Notes under the pieces: model-generated
The model's database searches: none
What the model was told of the DNA's origin: nothing
The model's input: the letters and a program-made list of their open reading frames with translations, nothing else
Part shown: piece by piece, positions 18,603 through 27,158 of the stretch
How the letters are laid out: each line of letters opens with the position of its first letter
Position numbering within the stretch: the first letter of the stretch is position 1
Position numbers and translations under genes: made by a program
Source of the DNA: Pseudomonas sp. UFMG81
GTDB lineage: Bacteria > Pseudomonadota > Gammaproteobacteria > Pseudomonadales > Pseudomonadaceae
DNA length: 64,000 bases
Assembly (NCBI RefSeq): GCF_015354575.1
Contig: NZ_JACAFQ010000014.1
Location: 1 to 64,000 of the forward strand
Reading direction: 5' to 3'

Positions 18603-19830
18603 TGTGGATTCAACCGGTCGATGCAACACAACTAAATTCTATGTAAGCAGAAGGAGTGTTGCAGATGAAGCAGAGACCTCGGATCTATTACACCGAAAGC
18701 CAGAAAAAACTGATGTGGGATCACTGGCAAAAAGGCGACTCTCTCCAGCACATCGCCCAACTATTTGATCGGAACCACTCATCGATACAGCGCATCTTGG
18801 CGGAGACCGGGGGATCAGACCCGCTGTACGTCGCAGGTCCAGATTGGCGCTGACGTTGGCTGAACGCGAAGAGATTTCGCGTGCAGTGGTGGCAGGTAAC
18901 TCGATCCGTTCCATAGCCGCGCTGCTAGGACGAGCAGCCTCTACGATCAGTCGTGAGATCAGGCGTAACGGTGGCCAAGGAGGCTACCGGGCTAATCGAG
19001 CGGATCAGGCTGCCTGGGATCGCGCCCATCGATCCAAGATCTGCAAGCTTGTTGAGCACCGAGCGGTGGCGCAAATTGTTGCAGACAAGCTTCAATTGCA
19101 GTGGTCACCGGAACAAATTGCCGGTGGCTGAAGCGCACCTACCCGGACGATACGAGCTATCAGGTGTCACACGAGACGATCTATCGCACCCTCTTCATAC
19201 AGGCTCGCGGGGCTCTGAAGAAGGAGTTGCTTGAGCATTTACGGCGAACGCGAGCCATGCGTCGCTCGCGCCATCACACGCAGAAGAAAGAAAATCACGG
19301 TCGAATCACAGACGCGGTATCGATCCGCGAACGCCCGGCCGCGGCTCAGGATCGGGCGGTGCCAGGTCACTGGGAAGGTGACCTGCTGTGCGGTAGCAGG
19401 AACAGCCAAATTGCCACTCTTGTGGAGCGTCATACCCGCTACGTAATGTTGGTGAAATTGGACGGAAAGGATAGCGAGACGGTCATCAGCGCCCTGATCG
19501 AAAACGCCCGTAACTTACCCCAAGAACTCTACAAATCGCTGACCTGGGATCGCGGCAAAGAGATGGCTGAGCATAAGCGCTTTACGGTGGCTACCGACAT
19601 CAAGGTTTACTTCTGCGATCCTCATCGTCCTTGGCAACGGGGATCGAATGAGAACACCAACGGGTTGTTAAGGCAGTACTTCCCGAAAGGAACCGACCTA
19701 GCGGAACACTCGCAAGCCACACTCAATGAAGTAGCAAGGCAGCTAAATAGCCGCCCTCGAAAAACACTAAACTACGAAACGCCCGCTGAACGATTTAGCC
19801 AATCTGTTGCATCGACCGGTTGAATCCACA
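18603..19830. mobile_element. IS30-family insertion sequence (decayed)
   Basis: The 1,228-bp element is bounded by perfect 26-bp terminal inverted repeats (TGTGGATTCAACCGGTCGAT... at 18603-18628 and its complement at 19805-19830). The dinucleotide AC on both outer sides fits the short target duplication of IS30-type elements. Length and transposase type agree. The transposase is frameshifted twice, so the copy cannot move by itself. Confidence 0.9.
18665..19823 (+). pseudogene. IS30-family transposase with two frameshifts
   Basis: Three overlapping frames together give one full IS30 transposase: the N-terminal HTH part (MKQRPRIYYTESQKKLMWDH), the middle (LALTLAEREEISRAVVAG, STISREIRRNGG) and the DDE domain (GHWEGDLLCGS, LTWDRGKEMAEHKRF, PWQRGSNENTNGLLRQYFPK). 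The first shift is a lost base in the G-run at 18809-18813 (expected GGG GGG ATC), the second a lost base near 19121-19127 (expected GCC GGC TGG). All DDE residues survive in the last frame, so decay is recent. Confidence 0.88.
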
Positions 19831-19999
19831 ACCCATAGCGGACGTTAACTGCTGTTCTCGACCTCCCCTTGTTGCTGCCGCTTCACATCAGGACGGCTTG
19901 AGGCCAGGCCTGAGCGACTACTTCCGACCCATAGCAACCAGGCGTCGGCGAGCGCTGGCTGCCGGCCCGTGAGAAATCTCCTCGTCAGGAGTGTCCAGA

Positions 20000-20545
20000 T
20001 CAGGATCGCCAGGGCAGCATCCGCTTCAAGGTGTTGTCCTTCATCCAGTAATGATGAACGAGGCCCGCCGCAGCATGTAGGGCGATTAGCCAGTAGCCCG
20101 CATTTCCTAACCATTCGTGCCCTATCTTGAGCTGCCGTGCCAGTGCGGGATCGACAGGAACCGGTGAAGGCAGAAGCCAGCCGAAATAAGGCACCGGCTT
20201 GTCCGCCGCGCCAAGCATCAGCCATGCAAGCAATGGCGTCAGGATCATCAGGCCGTAAAGAGCCAGATGCATCAATGCCGCTAAGCCCGATTGCAAACTG
20301 GAGGGTTGTGGAACGATGGGTGGTTTTGGAGTGACGCGAGCGAGCAAACGGACCCACACCAACGCAAAGACGGTCATTCCCAACAACGCGTGAACGCCTA
20401 ATAGCGCTCCTTTCCAGGTATGGCCTTTGGGCAACAGCCCACGAATCTCGATGCAGGAGTAGATGCCAATGAATAGCGCGACCATTAACCAGTGGAGGGC
20501 AATCGAGAGCCTTCCGTAACGATCAGGAGTCATTTTGCGGGTCAT
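20000..20545 (-). CDS. Cytochrome b561-family protein
   Basis: A 181-residue inner-membrane di-heme protein with four membrane helices. The histidines expected for two b-type hemes are present in ALHWLMVALF, LLGVHALLGM, LMHLALYGLM and ALHAAAGLVHH. I chose ATG 20545 (GAGG upstream); the frame is open further. CybB-type proteins move electrons between quinol and superoxide or other partners. The gene is divergent from the thermostable-hemolysin operon, with two PmrA/QseB-like boxes between them; cytochrome b561 genes are often neighbours of QseB-type regulation (remembered), so the operon's own regulator may control it. Confidence 0.9.
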   Translation of the reverse strand: MTRKMTPDRYGRLSIALHWLMVALFIGIYSCIEIRGLLPKGHTWKGALLGVHALLGMTVFALVWVRLLARVTPKPPIVPQPSSLQSGLAALMHLALYGLMILTPLLAWLMLGAADKPVPYFGWLLPSPVPVDPALARQLKIGHEWLGNAGYWLIALHAAAGLVHHYWMKDNTLKRMLPWRS

Positions 20546-20640
20546 AATCCAGGGCCTCGTTGTTATCAGTTGGCGTTCGTCAGGGCCAGCGCCGGCTTCC
20601 TGGGCCACCCGAACGAACAGCAACAACCTGCCCGACACGC

Positions 20641-20657
20641 CTTAAGGAAGTCTGAAG
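20641..20657 (+). promoter_or_regulatory. QseB/PmrA-like box 1
   Basis: CTTAAGGAAGTCTGAAG is a direct repeat CTTAAG-N5-CTGAAG, the format recognised by PmrA/QseB-type OmpR regulators (CTTAAG-N5-CTTAAG). It lies between cytochrome b561 and the hemolysin operon, which encodes such a regulator. Confidence 0.6.
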
Positions 20658-20685
20658 GTCCTCTTGAGGCCCGCAATTTGACCGT

Positions 20686-20702
20686 CTTCAGATTCCGTTA
20701 AG
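20686..20702 (-). promoter_or_regulatory. QseB/PmrA-like box 2 (opposite strand)
   Basis: Read on the minus strand, CTTAACGGAATCTGAAG is CTTAAC-N5-CTGAAG. It is oriented opposite to box 1, so the pair could serve the two divergent promoters, or together one regulated region. Confidence 0.5.
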
Positions 20703-20751
20703 AAATCCCTCGAATACTCCTCCTGACGCTACGCCCGGGAGGCGATATTTC

Positions 20752-21429
20752 ATGCCCGACTTTGATTGGAACATTCCTTTGCCATTGCACTTTGGTGCCG
20801 AGCAGGACGTCCCCTTGACGCTCAGCCGGGCTGTGCCTGGCGAAAACCAGCGCAGCGTCTTCGAAGGCTTCATCCAGGAGCGGTTTCGACATGCTCACGG
20901 TGCACATATCCGGCAATTCATGCCTGAGCTATTCGGTGTCAGCGGTCCGGGCGGAGCGCTCTGTGCGGTCGCGGGGGTACGCCTTGCCGATAGAGAGTCG
21001 CTGTTCCTCGAGCGGTACCTAGACGCGCCGCTGCAAACGCTGCTCAGCAGTCCCGAGGATGGCCAGGTGGAGCGCTCTAGCATTGTCGAAGTCGGTAATC
21101 TCGCCGCCGCCGACACGGGCAGCGCACGCCTGAGCATCATCACCATTACCTACCTGCTTGCCATGGGGGGCCTGGAGTGGGTGGCGTTCACCGGCAGCAT
21201 CGGACTGGTGAACAGTTTTCATCGCCTGGGTCTCAAACCTCATACCTTGGCCCCCGCCGACCCAGAGCGGCTCGGTGAGGAGCGGCATCTCTGGGGCAGT
21301 TACTATCAAAGCCAGCCCCATGTGCATGTCGGGAATATCCGCGCAGGCTTCGTTCATCTTCGAAACATTGGACTATTCAACCGCCTTGGCCTGCCGACTT
21401 GCAGGGCGGAGGGCAGCCATGTCGCCTGA
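20752..21429 (+). CDS. Thermostable hemolysin (delta-VPH) family protein
   Basis: The 225-residue product has the pattern of the T_hemolysin family (PF12261): an early RHAHGAHIRQFMPELFGV stretch, central VEVGNLAAADTGSARL and GGLEWVAFTGS. The family is named after a Vibrio hemolytic activity, but its fold is thought related to GNAT/autoinducer-synthase-type acyltransferases (my inference from pattern). No signal peptide is present. GGGAGGCGATATTTC precedes the ATG. It is the first of seven overlapping genes with a ligase, an oxidase and an SDR, which suggests a biosynthetic acyl-transfer role rather than a secreted toxin. Confidence 0.85.
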   Translation: MPDFDWNIPLPLHFGAEQDVPLTLSRAVPGENQRSVFEGFIQERFRHAHGAHIRQFMPELFGVSGPGGALCAVAGVRLADRESLFLERYLDAPLQTLLSSPEDGQVERSSIVEVGNLAAADTGSARLSIITITYLLAMGGLEWVAFTGSIGLVNSFHRLGLKPHTLAPADPERLGEERHLWGSYYQSQPHVHVGNIRAGFVHLRNIGLFNRLGLPTCRAEGSHVA

Positions 21430-22900
21430 ACTGACCGACTTTTGGCAAACACTTCAGGAACATGCCGACCGCAAGCCGCACTGCATTGCCCTGTGGGGGG
21501 ATAACTTGAAGGTCGACTACAGCACGCTATGCGTCGAAGTTGCCTATCGGCAGCAGCGCTTGCGCGACGAGCAGGCATCGATCGTAGCGCTGGCACTGGA
21601 CAATGGTGTCGACGCCTTGCTCTGGGACCTGGCCCTGCTGTTTGAAGGCCTGACTTGCGTACCGCTTCCGCCTTTCTTCAGCCCAGTCCAGCGCAAGCAT
21701 TGCCTCGAGCGCAGCGCAGCCAGCCTGGTGATTGGCGATGCCTGTCTGGCGACGGAGCTGGAAGATGCCGGCTACGTGCAGCGTGGTGAGTTCTGGCATC
21801 GGCACTGCACGACCGGCTCGCTTATGCCGGACGGCACCGCCAAGCTGACTTTCACCTCTGGCACCACCGGCACGCCGAAAGGGGTCTGTCTCAGCGCTGC
21901 TAGCCTGCTGACTGTCGCCCAGGCACTGCATCAGGCCAGTGCGATGAGCGCCCCCCAGCACCACCTGGCTTTACTGCCATTGGCAATCTTGCTGGAAAAC
22001 CTGGGCTGTTATGCGGCCTTGATCGCCGGCGCCACACTTAGCCTACCTGGCCTGAAGACATCCGGGATGCAGGGTGCCACCGGTGTCGACGTGCCGCTAT
22101 TGCTGGGTCTGCTTGCCTCACGTGCTCCGCAGAGCCTGATCCTGGTGCCGCAACTGCTGTTGTTGCTGGTAAGCGCCGCTGAACAGAAGGCGTTCGACCC
22201 GACATCCCTGCGCTTTGCCGCCGTCGGCGGCGCCAGGGTTTCCATGGCCCTGCTCACCCGAGCGCAGCGTCTCGGCATGCCCGTGTATGAAGGTTACGGA
22301 CTGTCCGAGTGTGCTTCGGTGGTGTGTCTGAACCACCCCATGGCCTGCCGCCCTGGTAGCGTCGGAAGGCCGCTGCCGCACCTGCAGGTGCGCTTGGCCG
22401 AGGACGGCGAAGTGCAGATTAAAGGATCCGTGCTGCTCGGCTACCTGGACGAGCCGGCCCACACGGGTGAATGGTGGCCAAGTGGCGATCTTGGTGAATT
22501 CGACAACGACGGCTTCCTGTACCTAAAGGGTCGCAAGAAGCACCAGTTCGTCACCAGCTTTGGCCGCAACGTGAACCCGGAATGGGTGGAAGCCGAACTG
22601 ACTCAGCGCGGCCTGATTGCCCAGGCGTTTGTTTATGGTGAGGCCATGCCGCGCAATCACGCACTGCTCTGGCCATCGTCACCCGACTTCTCCGACGAAC
22701 AGCTGACGAGCGCCGTCAATCAGGCCAATCAGTTGCTCCCCGATTACGCCCAGGTCCATCGCTGGACTCGCCTGGAACAACCCTTTACGCCCGAAAACGG
22801 CTTGTTGACTGCCAATGGCCGCCCACGCCGCGACGCCATCATCGAACGTTACCAGCGATTGCTGCACGCCGATGACCTTTCCGAGGAAATCGCACCATGA
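21419..22900 (+). CDS. AMP-dependent synthetase/ligase (acyl-activating enzyme)
   Basis: I chose ATG 21419 with GGCGGAGGGCAGCC upstream, overlapping the previous gene by 11 bp; 493 residues. The P-loop-like AMP motif is KLTFTSGTTGTPKGVCLS, followed by VYEGYGLSECASVVCLNHP and the hinge GDLGEFDNDGFLYLKGRKK. These are diagnostic of ANL-superfamily enzymes that adenylate a carboxylic acid and usually transfer it to a thiol. The next gene overlaps by ATGA. Its acid substrate is unknown; a fatty or aryl acid is possible. Confidence 0.92.
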   Translation: MSPELTDFWQTLQEHADRKPHCIALWGDNLKVDYSTLCVEVAYRQQRLRDEQASIVALALDNGVDALLWDLALLFEGLTCVPLPPFFSPVQRKHCLERSAASLVIGDACLATELEDAGYVQRGEFWHRHCTTGSLMPDGTAKLTFTSGTTGTPKGVCLSAASLLTVAQALHQASAMSAPQHHLALLPLAILLENLGCYAALIAGATLSLPGLKTSGMQGATGVDVPLLLGLLASRAPQSLILVPQLLLLLVSAAEQKAFDPTSLRFAAVGGARVSMALLTRAQRLGMPVYEGYGLSECASVVCLNHPMACRPGSVGRPLPHLQVRLAEDGEVQIKGSVLLGYLDEPAHTGEWWPSGDLGEFDNDGFLYLKGRKKHQFVTSFGRNVNPEWVEAELTQRGLIAQAFVYGEAMPRNHALLWPSSPDFSDEQLTSAVNQANQLLPDYAQVHRWTRLEQPFTPENGLLTANGRPRRDAIIERYQRLLHADDLSEEIAP

Positions 22901-23571
22901 GCTTTTTCGAATCCTTGCAACAAGAAACTCAGCATGAGCGCCAGGCATTGTTCGGCCTGCCGATCATTAGCGACGCCCTAGAGGGCCAGGTCAGCCTGGC
23001 CAGTTACCGGGCATTCCTGACCCAGGCCTACTATCACGTGCGCCATACCGTGCCACTGATGATGGCGTGTGGCGCCCGCTTGCCGTCGCACCTGGAATGG
23101 CTACGTAGAGCCGTTGCCGACTATATCGAAGATGAATACGGTCACGAGACCTGGGTGCTGAACGATATTGAAGCCTGTGGCGGCGACAAAGCTGCTGTAC
23201 GCGACGGTCGTCCTGGCCTGCCGATTGAGCTGATGGTCAGCTACCTCTACGACCTGATCGCTCGTGGGAATCCGGTGGGCCTGTTCGGCATGGTCAACGT
23301 ACTGGAAGGAACCAGCATTGCCCTGGCGACCCATGCGGCCGGCAGTATCCAGACACGCCTGGAACTTCCAGACAATGCCTTCAGCTACCTGAACTCTCAC
23401 GGCTCGCTCGACATCGAGCACATGAACACCTACCGACGGCTCATGGACCAGCTGGACGACCCGCAAGATCAGGCAGCCGTCATTCAGGCCTCGAAAGTGG
23501 TGTATCGGTTGTACGCCGATATGTTCCGCGAGCTACCCCGTCATGAGGAATCCGCGAATGCGCTTGTCTGA
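22897..23571 (+). CDS. Iron-containing heme-oxygenase-like (TenA/UndA-like) oxidase
   Basis: A 224-residue all-helical protein. Candidate diiron ligands are in place: EDEYGHE (helix with E..H), NVLEGTS (E) and SHGSLDIEHMNTY (H...D..H). This spacing is that of HDO enzymes such as UndA, SznF and BesC, which perform O2-dependent oxidation, desaturation or decarboxylation. TenA thiaminase, a fold relative, lacks such metal ligands, so an oxidase is more likely. It overlaps both the ligase and the SDR. Confidence 0.82.
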   Translation: MSFFESLQQETQHERQALFGLPIISDALEGQVSLASYRAFLTQAYYHVRHTVPLMMACGARLPSHLEWLRRAVADYIEDEYGHETWVLNDIEACGGDKAAVRDGRPGLPIELMVSYLYDLIARGNPVGLFGMVNVLEGTSIALATHAAGSIQTRLELPDNAFSYLNSHGSLDIEHMNTYRRLMDQLDDPQDQAAVIQASKVVYRLYADMFRELPRHEESANALV

Positions 23572-24367
23572 CGCCCGCGTGGTATTGACCGGGGCCAGTG
23601 GTGGCATCGGCCAGGCGATTGCCGATGCGCTTTGCGCCAAGGGCGCACGGGTGATTGCAGTGTCGCGCCACCGCGACCCGCTGGAGCCCTTGTTGCAACG
23701 CTATACACAGAACCTCACCTGGGTGGGGGGCGACCTGACCTTCGCCTCCGATCGCAACAAGATCCTGATGGCTGCCCAGGCCATCGGCGGAATCAACCTG
23801 CTGATCAACGCCGCAGGCATCAACCGCTTCGCGATGATCGAGCAACTGGATGACGCCGAGATCCACGCCATGCTGGCGCTCAACGTAGCGGCCCCGATTA
23901 TCCTGACACGCACACTGCTGCCCCTGCTGCGCGGGGCGAGCCACTCGATGGTGGTGAATGTCGGGTCGACCTACGGCTCCATTGGCTATCCAGGTTATGC
24001 CACCTACAGTGCCAGCAAGTTCGCACTACGCGGTTTTTCCGAAGCCTTGCGACGGGAGCTTGCCGACACCTGCGTGAACGTTTTGTACGTGGCCCCCCGG
24101 GCCACACGCACAAGCATGAACAGCCTGGCGGCCCAGGCTCTCAACGTCGCCCTTAAGTCGGGCGTGGACGAGCCGCGCGATGTCGCGTCGGCCGTATTAC
24201 ATGCCATCGCCAGCGACCATCGTGATCTGTACCTGGGCTGGCCCGAGCGATTTTTTGTACGCCTGAACAATCTGCTTCCCAACTTGGTGGACCGTGGACT
24301 TCGCAAACATCTGCCACTGATCCGTCGCCTTAGTCAGAAACCTGGAAAGGAGCACCTCAAGCCATGA
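23558..24367 (+). CDS. Short-chain dehydrogenase/reductase
   Basis: A classical SDR of 269 residues: cofactor loop TGASGGIGQ, LINAAG strand, catalytic Ser in VNVGSTYGS and YSASK. It uses NAD(P)H to reduce or oxidise a carbonyl/alcohol. ATG 23558 is preferred (GAGGAA 9 bp upstream) and lies inside the end of the oxidase gene. A basic C-terminus (RFFVRLNNLLPNLVDRGLRK) resembles SDRs acting on lipid substrates at the membrane. It overlaps the following gene by ATGA. Confidence 0.9.
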   Translation: MRLSDARVVLTGASGGIGQAIADALCAKGARVIAVSRHRDPLEPLLQRYTQNLTWVGGDLTFASDRNKILMAAQAIGGINLLINAAGINRFAMIEQLDDAEIHAMLALNVAAPIILTRTLLPLLRGASHSMVVNVGSTYGSIGYPGYATYSASKFALRGFSEALRRELADTCVNVLYVAPRATRTSMNSLAAQALNVALKSGVDEPRDVASAVLHAIASDHRDLYLGWPERFFVRLNNLLPNLVDRGLRKHLPLIRRLSQKPGKEHLKP

Positions 24368-25011
24368 AAAAACTCGCAATTTGCCTGAGCATTGGATTGT
24401 TAAGTCAGGGGGCCTGGGCGGCGCTGGATGCCAGCGACCAGCAACGTTTGGCCGATATCCAACAGCGTTGGGCGACGATCCAGTACCAACTCCCCGCCGA
24501 GCAGCGCACCGCAGCCTTCGAGCAGCTAGCCACTCAAACCACGGGCTTCACCCATGACCGCCCTACGGCTGCTGAAGCCTGGATTTGGTCGGGTATCGTC
24601 ACCAGCAGTTGGGCCGGTGCTCAGGGAGGACTTGGTGCGCTGAGCAAGGCCAAAGCGGCCCGGGCCGACCTAGAGAAGGCGTTGAGCCTCGACCCCAAAG
24701 CCTTGCAGGGCTCAGCTTACACTAGCCTGGCGGCCTTGTATGACCGAGTGCCGGGCTGGCCGATTGGTTTCGGCGACGCCGATAAAGCAGGTGAATTGCT
24801 GCAGGAGGCTTTGAAACTCAACCCCAATGGCATCGACAGCCTGTACTTCTGGGGCGATCACCTCTACCGTCAGAAGAAATACAGCGAGGCCCGCATGGCG
24901 TTGCAGAAAGCCTTGCAGGCGCCACCTCGCCCTGGCCGTGAAAGCGCTGATGCAGGGCGGCGCAAAGATATTGAGGCGCTGCTAGCCGATATCCACAAGA
25001 AAGCTGACTGA
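24364..25011 (+). CDS. Periplasmic TPR-repeat protein
   Basis: It has a signal peptide (MKKLAICLSIGLLSQGAWAA) and a 195-residue mature part with helical repeats such as ARADLEKALSLDPKALQGSA, AGELLQEALKLNPNGIDSLY and SEARMALQKALQ, the TPR pattern. The layout resembles TatT-like periplasmic TPR proteins. It may hold or export the operon product. Its stop is 11 bp before the response-regulator gene. Confidence 0.85.
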   Translation: MKKLAICLSIGLLSQGAWAALDASDQQRLADIQQRWATIQYQLPAEQRTAAFEQLATQTTGFTHDRPTAAEAWIWSGIVTSSWAGAQGGLGALSKAKAARADLEKALSLDPKALQGSAYTSLAALYDRVPGWPIGFGDADKAGELLQEALKLNPNGIDSLYFWGDHLYRQKKYSEARMALQKALQAPPRPGRESADAGRRKDIEALLADIHKKAD

Positions 25012-25022
25012 GAGGAGCTCCG

Positions 25023-25685
25023 GTGCGGCTATTACTGATCGAAGATGACTTCGCGCTCGGCGAGGGTATCCATCAGGCGCTTGGGCGCGAGGGCTATACC
25101 GTCGACTGGTTGCAGGATGGGGCCAATGCCTTGCATGCACTGCTCAGCGACCCCTTCGACCTGGCGGTGCTAGACCTCGGGCTGCCACGTTTGGACGGTC
25201 TGGAAGTACTACGTCGATTACGTAAAAGTGGTTCGGCACTTCCTGTGCTGATCCTCACAGCCAGGGATGCAACCGAAGACCGGATCGCGGGGCTAGATGC
25301 CGGCGCCGATGACTACCTGATCAAGCCTTTCGACCTCGCCGAACTCAAGGCCCGGTTGCGTGCACTGCTACGCCGCAGTGCCGGGCGTGCCAGCGCGCTG
25401 ATTCAGCACGCTGGGATCAGTCTAGACCCAGGTTCGCAGCAGGTGACTTACAACGGCCAACCCGTGCCACTGACCCCTAAGGAGTACCAGCTGCTGCATG
25501 AGCTGCTTTCCCCACCGGGCAGGGTCATGACCCGCGAACGTCTGACCCAGTTGCTGTACGGTTGGAACGACGAGGCGGAGAGCAACACCTTGGAGGTTCA
25601 TATCCACCACTTGCGTAGGAAACTCTCCACTGACCTGATCCGAACAATCCGCGGGGTGGGGTACCGGATTGAGCAGTGTCCATGA
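25023..25685 (+). CDS. OmpR-family response regulator (QseB/PmrA-like)
   Basis: A 220-residue regulator starting at GTG behind GAGGAGCTCC. The receiver has the acidic pocket (IEDD), phospho-acceptor Asp51 in LAVLDLGLP and Lys in LIKPFD. The winged-helix DNA-binding part ends in the standard SNTLEVHIHHLRRKL and TIRGVGYRI. Its closest types, QseB and PmrA, bind CTTAAG-N5-CTTAAG repeats, which are present in the operon promoter. It probably autoregulates this operon together with cytochrome b561. Confidence 0.93.
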   Translation: MRLLLIEDDFALGEGIHQALGREGYTVDWLQDGANALHALLSDPFDLAVLDLGLPRLDGLEVLRRLRKSGSALPVLILTARDATEDRIAGLDAGADDYLIKPFDLAELKARLRALLRRSAGRASALIQHAGISLDPGSQQVTYNGQPVPLTPKEYQLLHELLSPPGRVMTRERLTQLLYGWNDEAESNTLEVHIHHLRRKLSTDLIRTIRGVGYRIEQCP

Positions 25686-27049
25686 GCTCTATTCGACAGC
25701 GAACCCTTACGCTGATTATCGGCTTACTGCTGAGTGGCCTGCTGATAATCAGTCTGCTCAACCTGCACGACAGTAATCATGAGATTGCCGAGGTCTACGA
25801 TGCCCAATTAGCGCAGAATGCTCGGTTGCTACAGGGCGTGATGCGATTGCCGATGGCATCCCACGAACATGCCGAGCTCTACCAGGCCTTCAACAAGGCG
25901 CTGGGTGAAGCAATGCCGAAGGTGGATGGTCATCCCTATGAGAGCAAGATCGCTTTCCAGGTGTGGAACCCCCAAGGTGAAGTGCTGGTGAAAACGGCCA
26001 GTGCGCCCAGCTTTCAGCAACCACCGTCCACGCCAGGCTTCAGCGATGTGATTGACTTAAGGCAGCGCACTTGGCGAGCGTTCCTGCTTGAGGACCGAGA
26101 AAATAACGTGCGTATCTGGGTAGGCGAGCGTGATGACGTGCGCTCGGACCTGGTGAACCGCATTGTTCGCCATACGCTCTGGCCGAATGTGCTGGGCAGT
26201 CTTACTCTTGCTGGGCTGGTCTGGCTAGCGATCGGCTGGGGGCTCAAGCCCCTGGTGGACATGGCTGCGACATTGCGAGCCCGACATTCGGGCTCGCTGG
26301 AACCGCTGCAAATGATGCCGTTGCCGTCGGAGCTTGAGCCGATGCAGTCTGCGCTGAACCGGATGCTAGCTCAGATACAGGATACGCTGGGGCGTGAGCG
26401 ACGCTTCATTGCTGATGCTGCCCACGAGATGCGCACGCCGCTTGCAGTGCTCAGGGTGCACGCACAGAACCTGCTGGAGCCGGGATCCGAGGAGGAGCGT
26501 AGTGATTCGCTGCGTCACCTGATCAGCGGTGTTGACCGCACGACCCGCCTGGTAAACCAGCTTCTGACGATGGCCCGCCTCGAACCTGAGGCCCGCATCG
26601 TGCCCGGGCCTGTGATCAATCTGGAAAACACCATTCGTGACAGCCTGGCGCAACTCACGGCTTGGCTGCTCGACAAGGGGCTCGAACTTGAATTCGAGGT
26701 CGGGCCTGGCGACTATCAGGCCCGGCTCGATGCAGGTGCAGTAACTATTGCACTGCACAACCTCCTGACCAATGCCGCGAATTTTTCACCGCCCAAAGGT
26801 CTTATCACGGTGCGGCTGCTCAGCGAGGAGGATCACTTCGAGCTCAGCATCGAGGACGAGGGCCCAGGCATCGATGAAACAGAACGGGACCGGTTGTTCG
26901 AGCGATTCTACAGCCGTAAGAACGACCAAGGTGCTGGATTGGGCTTAACGATCGTGCAGACCATCGCACGCCGCCTACAGGGTCAGGTGAGGTTGGAAAA
27001 TCGTCCTTCTGGTGGTTTGAAAGCAATTCTGGAGATGAAAAGAACGTAG
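25682..27049 (+). CDS. Sensor histidine kinase (QseC/PmrB-like)
   Basis: The kinase starts at ATG 25682 overlapping the regulator stop (ATGA). Two membrane helices flank a periplasmic domain of about 140 residues (first helix LTLIIGLLLSGLLIISLL; second NVLGSLTLAGLVWLAIGWGL). Then come an HAMP-like linker, H-box DAAHEMRTPLAVLRVHAQNL, N-box LHNLLTNAANFS and G boxes (DEGPGID, GAGLGLTIV). The trigger is not known; in QseC/PmrB relatives it is metal ions or signalling molecules. Nothing of the operon follows. Confidence 0.93.
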   Translation: MSSIRQRTLTLIIGLLLSGLLIISLLNLHDSNHEIAEVYDAQLAQNARLLQGVMRLPMASHEHAELYQAFNKALGEAMPKVDGHPYESKIAFQVWNPQGEVLVKTASAPSFQQPPSTPGFSDVIDLRQRTWRAFLLEDRENNVRIWVGERDDVRSDLVNRIVRHTLWPNVLGSLTLAGLVWLAIGWGLKPLVDMAATLRARHSGSLEPLQMMPLPSELEPMQSALNRMLAQIQDTLGRERRFIADAAHEMRTPLAVLRVHAQNLLEPGSEEERSDSLRHLISGVDRTTRLVNQLLTMARLEPEARIVPGPVINLENTIRDSLAQLTAWLLDKGLELEFEVGPGDYQARLDAGAVTIALHNLLTNAANFSPPKGLITVRLLSEEDHFELSIEDEGPGIDETERDRLFERFYSRKNDQGAGLGLTIVQTIARRLQGQVRLENRPSGGLKAILEMKRT

Positions 27050-27158
27050 ATCTGAATATCCTTTCGTGGGCACCGCTAAGTGCCTGCGATGGATTGGCCG
27101 GTATCCCAAAGCGGACACTCCTTCAGCAATTCGGCAGCGAGGGTAGATACGTGTCGCT

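Noticed and set aside
19845..20357. 170-codon minus-strand frame over the cytochrome b561 gene
   Set aside because: Out-of-frame shadow of cytochrome b561 on the same strand.
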